DNA of 64,000 bases from an uncultured Roseicyclus sp. GTDB lineage: Bacteria > Pseudomonadota > Alphaproteobacteria > Rhodobacterales > Rhodobacteraceae. The notes under the pieces were generated by a model. That model did not search any database. It was not told the origin of the DNA and was given only the letters and a program-made list of their open reading frames with translations. Made by a program: the position numbers and the translations under genes. The first letter of the stretch is position 1, and each line of letters starts with the position of its first letter. Of this stretch, positions 17,751 through 26,580 are shown piece after piece. The stretch spans positions 1,116,001 through 1,180,000 of the forward strand of contig CANLLF010000001.1 of NCBI GenBank assembly GCA_947491935.1, written 5' to 3'.

Positions 17751-19358
17751 TCACCACGTGATGAAGACCAGAGTGATCATCGGGAACGCCACCAGCAGCA
17801 CCACGCGTAGCAGATCGGACGCCACGAAATAGAGCACGGCCCGGTAGGTCTCCGTCATCCGCGTCGTCTTCTCCATCGCGTTGATGATGAACAGGTTCAT
17901 GCCGACCGGCGGCGTGATCAGCCCCACCTCCACAACGATCAGAACCAATATCCCGAACCAGATCGCCACCAACTCGCTGTTGATCCGATTGAGCGCGCCT
18001 TGATTGACCCGCCGCAATTCCAGCGACCGGATCTGGTCACGCACCAGTTCCTCTCCGTTGGCAAGCGACGTCAGGATGGAGCGCAGCATGCTGTCTTCGA
18101 TCTCGAACCGGCCCTCGATCAGCGCCATCGTCACCAGCTGCCCCTGATCCAGTGCGGCATTGGCACCGTTACCGAAGGTCTCGATCAATCCGTTGACCAT
18201 GGCGGGCGTGATCTCGGGGACCGCCGCCATCGCCTCCACCGCGCGGGCAGTGTGCAGATCGACCATGCTGACAAAGCCGAAATCAAGGCCCTGCATCACC
18301 GGCCAGAAGATCGGGATGGTCAGCAGGATCATCGACAGGCTGTCCATGAAACAGCCCAGTATCAGGTAGAAAACCAGCACCAGGATCAAGATCATATAGG
18401 GGCTGAACCCGCTGGTGGTGACCCATTCCGCGATGCCCTGCGGCACCTGCGTCAGCGCCAGGAAACCATTGTAGAAGGCCGCGCCGAGGATGATGAAGAA
18501 GATCATCGCCGTGGACCGCGCGACAACAAGGAAACTGTCGCCAAGCGTCGCCCGGTTCAGCCCCCCGTTTACCCATGCGATCAATCCGGTGCCAAGCGCG
18601 CCCACCGCCGCGCCCTCGGTCGGCGTGAACCAGCCCGCATAGATGCCGCCGACCACAAGACCGAAAACGATCAGCACCGGCCAGATCTTGGCCAGCGCCG
18701 CAAAGCGCTCGCCATAGGGCACCCGTGGGCCGACGCCCGCGCTCTTGGGGTTCAGCCGCACATAGATCGAGATCGCGAGCACATATCCCAGCGCCGCGAT
18801 GATGCCGGGGATGAAGGCGGCCAGGAACAGCTTGGCGATGTTCTGTTCGGTCAGGATCGCGTAGATCACCAACACGATAGAGGGCGGGATCAGGATACCC
18901 AGCGTGCCGCCCGCCGCCAGGGTCGCCGTCGAAAAGCCGCCATCATAGCCATAGCGCCGCAATTCCGGCAGGGCGACGCGGCCCATCGTGGCCGCCGTGG
19001 CCAGCGACGAGCCGCAAATCGCGCCGAACCCCGCACAGGCCCCCACCGCCGCCATCGCCACCCCGCCCTTGCGGTGCCCCAAAAACCCCTCCGCCGCCTT
19101 GAACAAGGCCTGCGACATGCCACCGAGGGTTGCGAAATGGCCCATCAGCAGGAACATCGGGATGATCGAAAGCGAATAGCTGGAGAAGGTCGTGAACGTC
19201 TCGGATTTCAACCGCCCGAACGGCACCTGCGTGTCGCCGGTCACAAGGATAAGGCCCACAAGGCCCGTCACGAACATCGACAGGCCGATCGGCACCCGCA
19301 GGAAGATCATCAACAACAGCGCGGGGAACGACAGGATGCCGATCAGTTGGTCGGTCAA
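17751..19358 (-). CDS. dctM: TRAP transporter large permease (DctM) with an unusual inserted segment
   Basis: 535 residues from TTG at 19358, which overlaps the DctQ stop; the homologous sequence starts exactly there (TDQLIGILSFPALLLMIFLR). It carries the usual many-membrane-span ion-transporter-family fold, including GSSLATAATMGRVALPEL and GLITPPVGMNLFIIN. DctM is normally about 425-440 residues. Here about 100 charged, soluble-looking residues (about 355-460) separate PIFWPVMQGLDFG from AIWFGILVLIVVEVGLITPP, which are contiguous in typical family members. With DctP and DctQ it imports an organic anion using a sodium or proton gradient. Confidence 0.92.
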   Translation of the reverse strand: MTDQLIGILSFPALLLMIFLRVPIGLSMFVTGLVGLILVTGDTQVPFGRLKSETFTTFSSYSLSIIPMFLLMGHFATLGGMSQALFKAAEGFLGHRKGGVAMAAVGACAGFGAICGSSLATAATMGRVALPELRRYGYDGGFSTATLAAGGTLGILIPPSIVLVIYAILTEQNIAKLFLAAFIPGIIAALGYVLAISIYVRLNPKSAGVGPRVPYGERFAALAKIWPVLIVFGLVVGGIYAGWFTPTEGAAVGALGTGLIAWVNGGLNRATLGDSFLVVARSTAMIFFIILGAAFYNGFLALTQVPQGIAEWVTTSGFSPYMILILVLVFYLILGCFMDSLSMILLTIPIFWPVMQGLDFGFVSMVDLHTARAVEAMAAVPEITPAMVNGLIETFGNGANAALDQGQLVTMALIEGRFEIEDSMLRSILTSLANGEELVRDQIRSLELRRVNQGALNRINSELVAIWFGILVLIVVEVGLITPPVGMNLFIINAMEKTTRMTETYRAVLYFVASDLLRVVLLVAFPMITLVFITW

Positions 19359-19939
19359 TGCTCCGCCCCCAGATCCGGGGGCAGGATTGTGCGCGCGGTG
19401 AACAGCTCTACCAGCCGCACCACCGCAAGATAGACCGACACGATCGCCGCCAGAACCGCGCCCGACAGGCCGATCGCATAGGAATACCAGACCGGGAATT
19501 GCAGCTCCAACGTGGTCTGGCCGGAATTGTATTTCGTCAGCAACCCGCCATACAGCTGCGTCGCGATCAACACGAGCACACCGGCGAAGATCACCTCCGT
19601 GATCGCGCGCAACACGCGGTTGGTGCCATCCGACATGCCCGAGGTGAAGATATCGACCGACGCATGGGCCCCGGTGATCTGGCAGATCGGCAGGAACGCG
19701 AAGATCACGAAGGCAATCCCCGCCTCGATCAATTCGAATGTGCCCAGCATCGGGCCCACGCCCGCATCGATCATCCACCGGCCCAGACCGGCCAGAACCC
19801 CGGCATCGACCATCCAGTGAAACATCCGGTCCAGCAATCGCCCGGCAATCGCAAACGCCGTCAGCAAGATCACCAGCGACAGCATGGCGCCGCCCAGCAT
19901 GGCCATCAGACGTGACAGAAACAGGAGTGCGCGATGCAT
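19355..19939 (-). CDS. dctQ: TRAP transporter small permease (DctQ)
   Basis: 194 residues with four hydrophobic helices: one near the N-terminus (MLSLVILLTAFAIAGRLLD), two in the middle (IAFVIFAFLPICQITG, ITEVIFAGVLVLIATQLYGG) and one near the C-terminus (YAIGLSGAVLAAIVSVYLAVVRL). GAHASVDIFTS fits the conserved loop of DctQ proteins (family motif H-x-x-V-D). A 30-residue extra stretch (about 40-70) follows the first helix. It supports assembly of the DctP-DctM transporter and overlaps dctM by four bases. Confidence 0.88.
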   Translation of the reverse strand: MHRALLFLSRLMAMLGGAMLSLVILLTAFAIAGRLLDRMFHWMVDAGVLAGLGRWMIDAGVGPMLGTFELIEAGIAFVIFAFLPICQITGAHASVDIFTSGMSDGTNRVLRAITEVIFAGVLVLIATQLYGGLLTKYNSGQTTLELQFPVWYSYAIGLSGAVLAAIVSVYLAVVRLVELFTARTILPPDLGAEH

Positions 19940-20010
19940 GACCCCTCCCCAAGGCTCACGGAAAAAGACCGCGGCGATACTGCGCCGCGGCCCTGTGTTT
20001 GTTCAGGCAA

Positions 20011-21045
20011 TCAGCCGGCGCATTGGCCGCCCATCAGCTCCTGCGCCCGGTCGATCAGCGCTTGGCCATCGATGTCCTGCTCGGCCAGATCCGCGATCCA
20101 CGTGTCGTAGATCGGCTGAACAACCGGTAGCCATTCGGCCTCGGCGGTTGCGGCATCGACGGTGATGATGTTGTTGCCCAACTCCACCGCGGCCTCCCGC
20201 GCCGGGCCATCGGCATCCGACTGCGTGCCCCCGGCAAAGACCGAGAAATCGAGGCCCGAATTGTCGTCCAGGATCTGCTGCAGATCCTCGGGCATCGCGG
20301 CATAGGCCTCGTTGTTCATCGCCAGCACGAAGGTCAGCGTGTAGAGCGCGTTGCCCTCGAACTCGGTGTGGTTCTCCACCAACTCCGGCACACGGAGGGC
20401 GGCAGTCACCTCCCAGGGGATCGTCGTGCCATCCAGAACGCCGCGGGACAGAGCCTCCGTCACGGCCGGAACCGGCATGCCCACGGGCGTCGCCCCGGTC
20501 AGCTCCAGCAACTGGTTCACAAGGCGCGAGCCACCCCGGATCTGCATGCCCTCAAGGTCGCTGGGGACCTCGACGGGATCAGCCGTGTGGAACATGCCGG
20601 GCCCATGGACCCAGGTGCCCAGCAGGTGAATCGCCGAAAATTCCTCCTGCATGCTCTCTTCGTACATCGTCCAATAGGCGCAGGACGCGGCGCGCGCATC
20701 GGCCACCATGAAGGGCAGCTCGAACACCTCGGTCGATGGGAAGCGCCCCGGCGTGTAGCCGACCACCGTCCAGACGATATCGGCCACGCCGTCCACCGCC
20801 TGATCCATCAATTCGGGCGGGGAGCCGCCAAGCTGCATCGAGGGATAACGCTCGATCTCGATCCGTCCGCCGGAGGCTTCTTCAACCTGATCCGCCCAGA
20901 CATCCAGAACCAGCGCGGGCACATTGGCCTGTGCGGGCAGGAACTGGTGCAGGCGCAGCGTCACCTCCTGGGCCATCGCGCCGCTGGCAACCATGGCACC
21001 CACCGCCACGCCGCCCAGTGCAGTCATCAGAAACTTGGTCTTCAT
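20011..21045 (-). CDS. dctP: TRAP transporter substrate-binding protein (DctP)
   Basis: 344 residues from ATG at 21045. A signal peptide is clear (MKTKFLMTALGGVAVGAMVASGAMA, cleavage after AMA-QE). The mature part has the DctP family layout: VTLRLHQFLPAQANVPALVL at the start, and in the middle GMQIRGGSRLVNQLLELTGATPVGMP, which holds the conserved Arg that binds the carboxylate. It is a periplasmic protein handing an organic acid to DctQM, 71 bases downstream. The operator-like site shared with the SDR operon points to an aromatic acid such as a cinnamate or benzoate, but this is inferred. Confidence 0.93.
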   Translation of the reverse strand: MKTKFLMTALGGVAVGAMVASGAMAQEVTLRLHQFLPAQANVPALVLDVWADQVEEASGGRIEIERYPSMQLGGSPPELMDQAVDGVADIVWTVVGYTPGRFPSTEVFELPFMVADARAASCAYWTMYEESMQEEFSAIHLLGTWVHGPGMFHTADPVEVPSDLEGMQIRGGSRLVNQLLELTGATPVGMPVPAVTEALSRGVLDGTTIPWEVTAALRVPELVENHTEFEGNALYTLTFVLAMNNEAYAAMPEDLQQILDDNSGLDFSVFAGGTQSDADGPAREAAVELGNNIITVDAATAEAEWLPVVQPIYDTWIADLAEQDIDGQALIDRAQELMGGQCAG

Positions 21046-21140
21046 ATTATCTTCCTCCCAGTGGTTGTTCGGCGTGCGGGTTGGCCCCACTGATGTGCCG
21101 AGATCGTGCAGGGGGCCAAACGACCGGGCTGCACAATGAT

Positions 21141-21159
21141 GATTATGGAGCATAACTAT
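21141..21159. promoter_or_regulatory. Probable MarR-type operator in front of dctP
   Basis: The reverse strand reads ATAGTTATGCTCCATAATC, with a TTATG-GAG-CATAA inverted repeat at its centre (21143-21155). It matches the site at 17730-17748 at 14 of 19 positions. It lies about 100 bases upstream of the dctP start, in the 233-bp spacer shared with the divergent MarR gene. Confidence 0.5.
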
Positions 21160-21278
21160 TTTGCCATGTCATCCGATTTCGCCTGCCTCGGGGGTGCATA
21201 CCCGGCTGGTCGCCGGTGGAAAGTGCACTTACCATCAATATACGTTGTGACGGAACCGGAGCAGAAAGAATCACGTTC

Positions 21279-21758
21279 ATGATCGAAATCTACACGATGC
21301 CGGGCCATCTGATACGTCGTTTGCAACAAATCTCTGTTTCCGTGTTCGCCGAGCGGATGCGCGCGCTTGGCAGCGATCTGACCTCGCCGCAATTCGCGGC
21401 CCTTGCGGTGCTGGCGCGCTGTCCGGGGATTGATCAGGCGACACTGGCTGGCCTGATCGCCCATGACCGCCCCACCATCGGCGGCGTTGTGGAGCGGCTG
21501 GAGGCCAAGGGCCTTCTGGCGCGCCGTCAGAACGAGACGGACCGTCGCGCCAAGATCCTGACCCTCACCGATCAGGGCACCGCGCTGCTCGACCGGTTGC
21601 TGCCCGATGTGCGCAGGATTCAGGCCGATATCCTGCCCGGCCTGTCCGATGAGGAGCGGGCCGCGTTCATCCGCCTGGCCGCCAAGGTGGCCGAGGCGGG
21701 CAATGCGTCGTCCCGCGCGCCGTTGATCGTTCCCGAAACCCGTCAAGACGCCACCTGA
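21279..21758 (+). CDS. MarR-family regulator divergent from the TRAP transporter
   Basis: 159 residues from ATG at 21279 (MIEIYTMPGHLIRRLQQ); an ATG 21 codons upstream would add residues unlike the family. Winged-helix core: LTSPQFAALAVLARCPGIDQATLAGLIAHD, recognition helix PTIGGVVERLEAKGLLARR, wing NETDRRAKILTLTDQG. It is divergent from dctP and its 3' end overlaps the convergent paaX by 16 bases. The most likely targets are the TRAP genes, and given the shared operator also the SDR operon. The inducer is unknown and probably an aromatic acid or its CoA ester. Confidence 0.85.
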   Translation: MIEIYTMPGHLIRRLQQISVSVFAERMRALGSDLTSPQFAALAVLARCPGIDQATLAGLIAHDRPTIGGVVERLEAKGLLARRQNETDRRAKILTLTDQGTALLDRLLPDVRRIQADILPGLSDEERAAFIRLAAKVAEAGNASSRAPLIVPETRQDAT

Positions 21759-22540
21759 TCCATCTGGATGCACGGCGGGCCGATGGTCCGCAGCATCTCC
21801 TGCACTCTTTCCCGGCAGGTGATCTCGGCCCGCTCCGCGCCCAAGGCCGCCTCGGCCGCGGGGTTTGACCGCAGGATCAATCGCCGCCAGCCATGCAGCA
21901 CCAGAACCCGCAGCGCCAGGCGGCCCAGCGGGTCCTCCGGCACCGTGTCGATCCGCGCGATGCTGTGCTCCAGCGCCGCGAAGGCCATGTCGCAGGCGGC
22001 CTCCTCCAGCAGGTTCCGCACCCATCCCGGCAGCGGGCGGTCGCCCGGCGCGCAGACCAGCCACTCCTCGGGCAGGTCCTCTGCCGGGCCGGTGACCAGG
22101 GCAAAACTACGCGACATCGGGATTGCCGAAACGCTGTCCGGCAAGAGCGATAATCCATCCGGCGCGTCTGGCGGCAGGCCCACCAGTTGCCACCCGGCCG
22201 CGTGCTGCGCCGGTCCGTAGATCCGCGCGGCCACGGCCTTGGTCTGGCGCAACCCGCTTTGTGACAGGCGGTGATATCCCACGCGGCCCGTGCGGCGGCT
22301 ATCCACCCATCCGTCGCGCTTCAACCGGTGCAGCGCCACGCGCATCGCCTGGGGCTGCAACCCGATCCGGTCCACCATCGCCGACAGGATCAGGCCCGAC
22401 GCCTCTTCCTGCCCGCTCTGGCTGAGATCACCCAGACATGTGACCAGAACCGACCACAGCTTCAACGCCCCGTCCGTCGACAACCGATCCGCCAGATCGC
22501 GCACCGGATCTCCGCCCACGGCGCGCAGCGGCACGCTCAT
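21743..22540 (-). CDS. paaX: Phenylacetate catabolism repressor PaaX
   Basis: 265 residues with the PaaX layout: an N-terminal winged helix (LGDLSQSGQEEASGLILSAMVDRIGLQPQAMRVALHRLKRDGWV region), then the PaaX central domain (RTGRVGYHRLSQSGLRQT) and a C-terminal domain with HGWRRLILR. PaaX represses paa genes and is released by phenylacetyl-CoA. It is the second gene after paaZ, joined by an ATGA overlap, so it is probably autoregulated. Candidate operators are the TGTAACA motifs in the paaZ-paaI and paaA promoters. Confidence 0.93.
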   Translation of the reverse strand: MSVPLRAVGGDPVRDLADRLSTDGALKLWSVLVTCLGDLSQSGQEEASGLILSAMVDRIGLQPQAMRVALHRLKRDGWVDSRRTGRVGYHRLSQSGLRQTKAVAARIYGPAQHAAGWQLVGLPPDAPDGLSLLPDSVSAIPMSRSFALVTGPAEDLPEEWLVCAPGDRPLPGWVRNLLEEAACDMAFAALEHSIARIDTVPEDPLGRLALRVLVLHGWRRLILRSNPAAEAALGAERAEITCRERVQEMLRTIGPPCIQMDQVAS

Positions 22541-24558
22541 TTCGCCACCATCGTGAGCAGCTCGTATTCCGCAACCGCCTCATCATCCTGATTGGTCACC
22601 GACGCATGCCAGCGCACCTCGCCGTATTCCGCGTTGCGGGATTTCTTGTCCATTACGGTCAGGTCCACGCGGATCGCCTCACCGGGGCTGAGCGGCTTGA
22701 GGAAGCGCAGGTTATCCAGCCCGGTATTGGCCAGAACCGGCCCCTCATTCGGCTCCACGAACAGACCCGCGGCAAAGCTCAGGATCAAATAGCCATGCGC
22801 GACGCGCCCCGGGAAGAACGGGTTTCGCTTGGCGGCCTCCTCATCCATGTGAGCATAGAACGTATCGCCAGTGAAATGCGCAAACTGCTCGATATCGTCC
22901 AGAGTGACCGTTCGCGGCTCGGTCCGCATCGTGCTGCCCGGGGCCAGATCGCCAAACCGCACCTGAAACGGGTGCCCGTCCGCCTTGCTTGTCGCCGCCC
23001 CCGGCACCCAACGGCCCGTCACGGCGCTCAGGATTGTGGGCGAGCCCTGCACCGCGACGCGCTGCATGTAGTGCTTCACCGCACGGATGCCGCCGAGTTC
23101 CTCGCCACCCCCCGCACGACCCGGCCCGCCATGGGTCAGATGCGGCATCGGCGCGCCATGGCCCGTGGCCTCCGCCGCGCTGTCGCGATTGTTGATATAG
23201 ACCCGCCCGTGCCACGCGCCGATGCCCTGCACCACCTCCCGCGCGACTTCCGAATGATGGGTGATGAGCGACGCCACAAGGCTGCCCTGCCCCTTATTCG
23301 CAAGGGTCACGGCGTGATCCAGATCACGGTAGCCCATGATGGTGGAAACCGGCCCGAACGCCTCCGTCTCGTGGATCTGTTGCGCGCTGTCCGGGTCCGT
23401 GCAATGGAACAGATGCGGCGCCACATAGGCGCCCTTCTCCAGATCGCCCACAGGCGCAAACCCGTCCTGCCCGCCGAAGGCCAGCTCCGCCTCACCGGCA
23501 ATAATCGCGGCCTTCTCCAGCACGTCCCGTCGCTGGCTCAGCGACACGACGGACCCCATGCGCACCCCTTCGGACCGCGGATCACCCACCACCACCTTCG
23601 CCAGCTTGGCCGAGACCGCCTCGATCACCGGCTGCACGGCCGCATCGGGCACGATCACCCGCCGGATCGCCGTACATTTCTGCCCGGCCTTTGTCGTCAT
23701 CTCCCGCACAACCTCTGTGACCAGCAGATCGAATTCCGGCGTGCCCGGCCCGGCATCGAGCCCCAGGACCGAGGCATTCAGCGAATCCTGTTCCGCCGTG
23801 AACGGCACCGACCGGTCCAGCAATCCGACATGGCCGCGCAGCATCCGCGCCGTCCGAGCCGAGCCCGTGAACGTCACCGCATCCTGGGCCTCCAGATGGT
23901 CCAGCGCATCGCCCACACCCCCGGTGATCAGCTGCAACGCCCCGTCGGGCAACACGCCCGCCTCCAGCATCAGCCGCACGGCCAGCTCCGTCACATGGGC
24001 GGTCGCCGTGGCCGGTTTCACAATCGACGGCACACCGGCCAGAAACGCCGGGGCAATCTTTTCCAGCATGCCCCAGACCGGGAAATTGAACGCGTTGATA
24101 TGGAGCGCCACACCCAGACGCGGCGTGTAGATATGTTGCCCGCCGAAAGCGCCACTCTTGCCCAACGGCTCGAACCCGCCATCGATCAGGACATGGCCCT
24201 CCGGCATTTCGCGCCGCCCCTTGGAGGCGAAGACGAACAGGGTGCCGATCCCGCCATCCACATCGAACCCATGGTCCGCCTGCGTGGCGCCGGTGGTGAA
24301 GGACAGGTCATACAATGCCTGCTTGTTGGCGTTGAGATGCAGCGCCAGCGCCTTGAGCATCCGCGCCCTATCGTGGAAATCCATTGCGCGCAGGGCCGGG
24401 CCGCCAACCTCGCGGCCATAGGCGATCATGCCCGCCACATCCAACGTGTCATTGCCTGCCTCGGCAATCACCTCGCCCGTCGCCGCATCGGCAATCGCAC
24501 GCGCGCCCGGTCCAGCCTCAATCCAGACCCCTTTCGCAAAGCTGCCAATACGTTGCAT
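22537..24558 (-). CDS. paaZ: Bifunctional oxepin-CoA hydrolase / 3-oxo-5,6-dehydrosuberyl-CoA semialdehyde dehydrogenase PaaZ
   Basis: 673 residues from ATG at 24558 ([16 protein letters not shown]), close to the 681 of E. coli PaaZ. The N-terminal aldehyde dehydrogenase domain (to about 520) has the catalytic Cys in [14 protein letters not shown] and the Glu region in [13 protein letters not shown]. The C-terminal domain is MaoC-like, with [16 protein letters not shown] and [13 protein letters not shown]. It opens the oxepin-CoA ring and oxidises the resulting aldehyde. Its aldehyde dehydrogenase domain could also stand in for BoxD, which is not in this window; that is inference. Divergent from paaI across 81 bases. 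Confidence 0.95.
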   Translation of the reverse strand: MQRIGSFAKGVWIEAGPGARAIADAATGEVIAEAGNDTLDVAGMIAYGREVGGPALRAMDFHDRARMLKALALHLNANKQALYDLSFTTGATQADHGFDVDGGIGTLFVFASKGRREMPEGHVLIDGGFEPLGKSGAFGGQHIYTPRLGVALHINAFNFPVWGMLEKIAPAFLAGVPSIVKPATATAHVTELAVRLMLEAGVLPDGALQLITGGVGDALDHLEAQDAVTFTGSARTARMLRGHVGLLDRSVPFTAEQDSLNASVLGLDAGPGTPEFDLLVTEVVREMTTKAGQKCTAIRRVIVPDAAVQPVIEAVSAKLAKVVVGDPRSEGVRMGSVVSLSQRRDVLEKAAIIAGEAELAFGGQDGFAPVGDLEKGAYVAPHLFHCTDPDSAQQIHETEAFGPVSTIMGYRDLDHAVTLANKGQGSLVASLITHHSEVAREVVQGIGAWHGRVYINNRDSAAEATGHGAPMPHLTHGGPGRAGGGEELGGIRAVKHYMQRVAVQGSPTILSAVTGRWVPGAATSKADGHPFQVRFGDLAPGSTMRTEPRTVTLDDIEQFAHFTGDTFYAHMDEEAAKRNPFFPGRVAHGYLILSFAAGLFVEPNEGPVLANTGLDNLRFLKPLSPGEAIRVDLTVMDKKSRNAEYGEVRWHASVTNQDDEAVAEYELLTMVAK

Positions 24559-24581
24559 GATTTCCCCCTCCCGAAAAATCT

Positions 24582-24593
24582 TGTAACACTTTG
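24582..24593. promoter_or_regulatory. Candidate PaaX-controlled promoter element TGTAACACTTTG (paaZ-paaI spacer)
   Basis: This 12-mer in the 81-bp spacer between the divergent paaZ and paaI genes differs at one position from TGTAACATTTTG at 26511-26522 in front of paaA. No other long match between the two promoters was noticed. Two paa promoters sharing it makes it the best operator candidate for PaaX, though the sequence need not resemble the E. coli site. Confidence 0.4.
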
Positions 24594-24639
24594 CGCGATG
24601 CGGCAGGGTCACGCAAGCAGATGTTGGGAGGCATCGGAC

Positions 24640-25071
24640 GTGACACCGAAAGAGCGCGCGGCCCAAAGCGCCGCCACGATGTGGGCGGGCGACAACGCGT
24701 CGGCCTGGGTCGGGATGGAGATTGCGGAGATCGATGAGGGCCGCGCCGTGCTGACCCTCACGATCCGCAAGGATCACTGCAACGGCCACGGCATCGGCCA
24801 TGGCGGGGTGACGTTCATGCTGGCCGACAGCGCCTTTGCCTTCGCGTGCAATTCCCGCAACGTGGCCACCGTCGCCCAGCACAACACGATCAGCTTCCTC
24901 GCGCCCGTCCGCCTCGGGGATACGCTCACGGCCACCGCGCGGGAGATCACCCAAAGCGGGCGCTCGGGCATCACCGACGTGACCGTCACCAACCAGGACG
25001 GCGTCATCGTGGCGGAATTCCGCGGCGCCTCCCGCGCCCTTGGCACGCCGCTTTTCGAGGAACCGACATGA
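24640..25071 (+). CDS. paaI: Hydroxyphenylacetyl-CoA thioesterase PaaI
   Basis: 143 residues from GTG at 24640; a GGGAGG Shine-Dalgarno lies 6-12 bases upstream, and the nearby ATG at 24621 is out of frame. Hot-dog fold with the PaaI signature NGHGIGHGGVTFMLADSAFAFACNS, the active-site region of this subfamily. It releases CoA from phenylacetyl-CoA-type intermediates that stall, protecting the CoA pool. It overlaps paaK by ATGA. The gene is hidden within a long spurious frame that also runs antisense through paaZ, so automatic start calling may go wrong here. Confidence 0.92.
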   Translation: MTPKERAAQSAATMWAGDNASAWVGMEIAEIDEGRAVLTLTIRKDHCNGHGIGHGGVTFMLADSAFAFACNSRNVATVAQHNTISFLAPVRLGDTLTATAREITQSGRSGITDVTVTNQDGVIVAEFRGASRALGTPLFEEPT

Positions 25072-26372
25072 GAGACCTCACACCTCCCCGCGACAGCCTG
25101 GACCCGATCGAAATCGCGTCACGCGATGAGATTGCCGCCCTGCAACTCGACCGCCTGAAGTGGTCGCTCAACCACGCCTATAACAACGTGCCCTTCTACC
25201 GCGCGCAATTCGACGCGAAGGGCGTGCATCCCGACGATCTGAAAAGCCTCGCGGACCTCGCCAAATTCCCCTTCACCGTGAAATCTGACCTGCGCGACAA
25301 TTATCCGTTCGGCCTCTTCGCCGTTCCCCGCGATCGGATCACGCGCATCCATGCCTCCTCAGGCACCACCGGCAAGCCCACCGTCGTCGGCTATACCGCA
25401 AACGATATCGACATGTGGGCCAGCATGGTCGCCCGCTCCATGCGGGCCTCGGGCACCGCGCCCGGCGACATGGTGCATATCGCCTATGGATACGGCCTCT
25501 TCACGGGCGGGCTTGGCGCCCATTACGGGGCCGAGAAGCTCGGCTGCACCGTTGTGCCGGTGTCCGGTGGCATGACCGCGCGGCAGGTGACTCTCATAGA
25601 AGATTTCAAACCGACCACCATCATGGTGACGCCCTCCTACATGCTCAATATTCTCGAGGAATACCACCATCAGGGCATCGATCCCCGCGCCAGCAGCATC
25701 GAGGTGGGGATTTTCGGGGCCGAGCCCTGGACCAACAAGATGCGCGCCGAGGTCGAAAGCGCCTTCGATATGCATGCCGTCGATATCTACGGCCTGAGCG
25801 AGGTGATGGGCCCCGGCGTCGCCAATGAATGCGTGGAAACCAAGGACGGGCTGCATATCTGGGAGGATCATTTCTACCCCGAGATCATCGACCCCGCTAC
25901 CGGCGAAGTGCTGGAGGACGGCGAGATGGGCGAGCTTGTCTTCACCACGCTCACCAAGGAAGGCCTGCCGATCATCCGCTACCGCACCCGCGACCTGACG
26001 CGCCTCCTGCCCGGCACCGCGCGGTCCATGCGGCGGATGGAGAAAATCACCGGCCGCTCCGACGACATGATCATCCTGCGCGGCGTGAACGTGTTTCCGA
26101 CCCAGATCGAGGAACAGGTGCTGACCGTCGACGGCCTCGCACCCTATTACCAGATCGAGTTGTTCAAGGATGGGCGCATGGACGCCATGCGCGTGCATGT
26201 CGAAAGCCTGCCGGAGCATGGGGACGGCGAGGCGCAGGCCGTGCAGGCCGCCGCGCTCGGCCACCGGATCAAGGAGGTGATCGGCGTCTCCGCACAGATC
26301 GTGGTCGCCGATCCCGGCACGGTGGAGCGCAGCCAGGGCAAGGCAAGGCGCGTGGTCGACACGCGCGGATAG
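25068..26372 (+). CDS. paaK: Phenylacetate--CoA ligase
   Basis: 434 residues, normal for PaaK. ANL-type ligase with the P-loop [49 protein letters not shown] and the acidic [28 protein letters not shown] segment; the C-terminal domain has [14 protein letters not shown]. It makes phenylacetyl-CoA from phenylacetate, ATP and CoA, the entry step of the paa pathway. It follows paaI with a four-base overlap and is followed by a terminator-like hairpin cluster. Confidence 0.95.
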   Translation: MRDLTPPRDSLDPIEIASRDEIAALQLDRLKWSLNHAYNNVPFYRAQFDAKGVHPDDLKSLADLAKFPFTVKSDLRDNYPFGLFAVPRDRITRIHASSGTTGKPTVVGYTANDIDMWASMVARSMRASGTAPGDMVHIAYGYGLFTGGLGAHYGAEKLGCTVVPVSGGMTARQVTLIEDFKPTTIMVTPSYMLNILEEYHHQGIDPRASSIEVGIFGAEPWTNKMRAEVESAFDMHAVDIYGLSEVMGPGVANECVETKDGLHIWEDHFYPEIIDPATGEVLEDGEMGELVFTTLTKEGLPIIRYRTRDLTRLLPGTARSMRRMEKITGRSDDMIILRGVNVFPTQIEEQVLTVDGLAPYYQIELFKDGRMDAMRVHVESLPEHGDGEAQAVQAAALGHRIKEVIGVSAQIVVADPGTVERSQGKARRVVDTRG

Positions 26373-26381
26373 ATGTTTCCA

Positions 26382-26453
26382 CCCGGCTTGCGCCGGGCCG
26401 ACCCGCTGGGGGGGAGGCGCTGCCTCCCCCTTAGCCCCCCTCCGGGGTATTTT
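26382..26453 (+). terminator. Hairpin cluster downstream of paaK
   Basis: Three consecutive stem-loops follow the paaK stop: CCCGGC-TTGC-GCCGGG (26382-26397), GGGGGAGGC-GCT-GCCTCCCCC (26410-26430, a perfect 9-bp stem) and CCCC-TCC-GGGG followed by TATTTT (26437-26453). The last has the layout of an intrinsic terminator. This arrangement is familiar from gene ends in Rhodobacteraceae. It should separate paaIK from the paaABCDE promoter. Confidence 0.75.
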
Positions 26454-26510
26454 GAACCAGTGGAAGACAAGGCGCGTTGCGTTACCGATTTTTGGATTGA
26501 CGGTATATCG

Positions 26511-26522
26511 TGTAACATTTTG
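26511..26522. promoter_or_regulatory. Candidate PaaX-controlled promoter element TGTAACATTTTG upstream of paaA
   Basis: Matches the 12-mer at 24582-24593 at 11 of 12 positions and lies 59 bases before the paaA ATG. A -35-like TTGACG (26497-26502) is just upstream. A GTTAC at 26481-26485 is the inverse of its GTAAC core, so a wider inverted repeat is possible. Confidence 0.4.
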
Positions 26523-26580
26523 TTGGACCAATGCGCGCAACTCTGATAGTTTTCCGTGCAGCGAATGGGAGGCGCGCAGC

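Noticed and set aside
18000-19433. 477-codon plus-strand frame opposite dctM
   Set aside because: Antisense shadow of a high-GC membrane protein gene; the product is rich in Gln, Arg, His and Asp without any domain.
22606-25071. 821-codon plus-strand frame
   Set aside because: Most of it is antisense to paaZ and its product is low-complexity His/Arg/Pro-rich. Only the last 143 codons are a gene (paaI).
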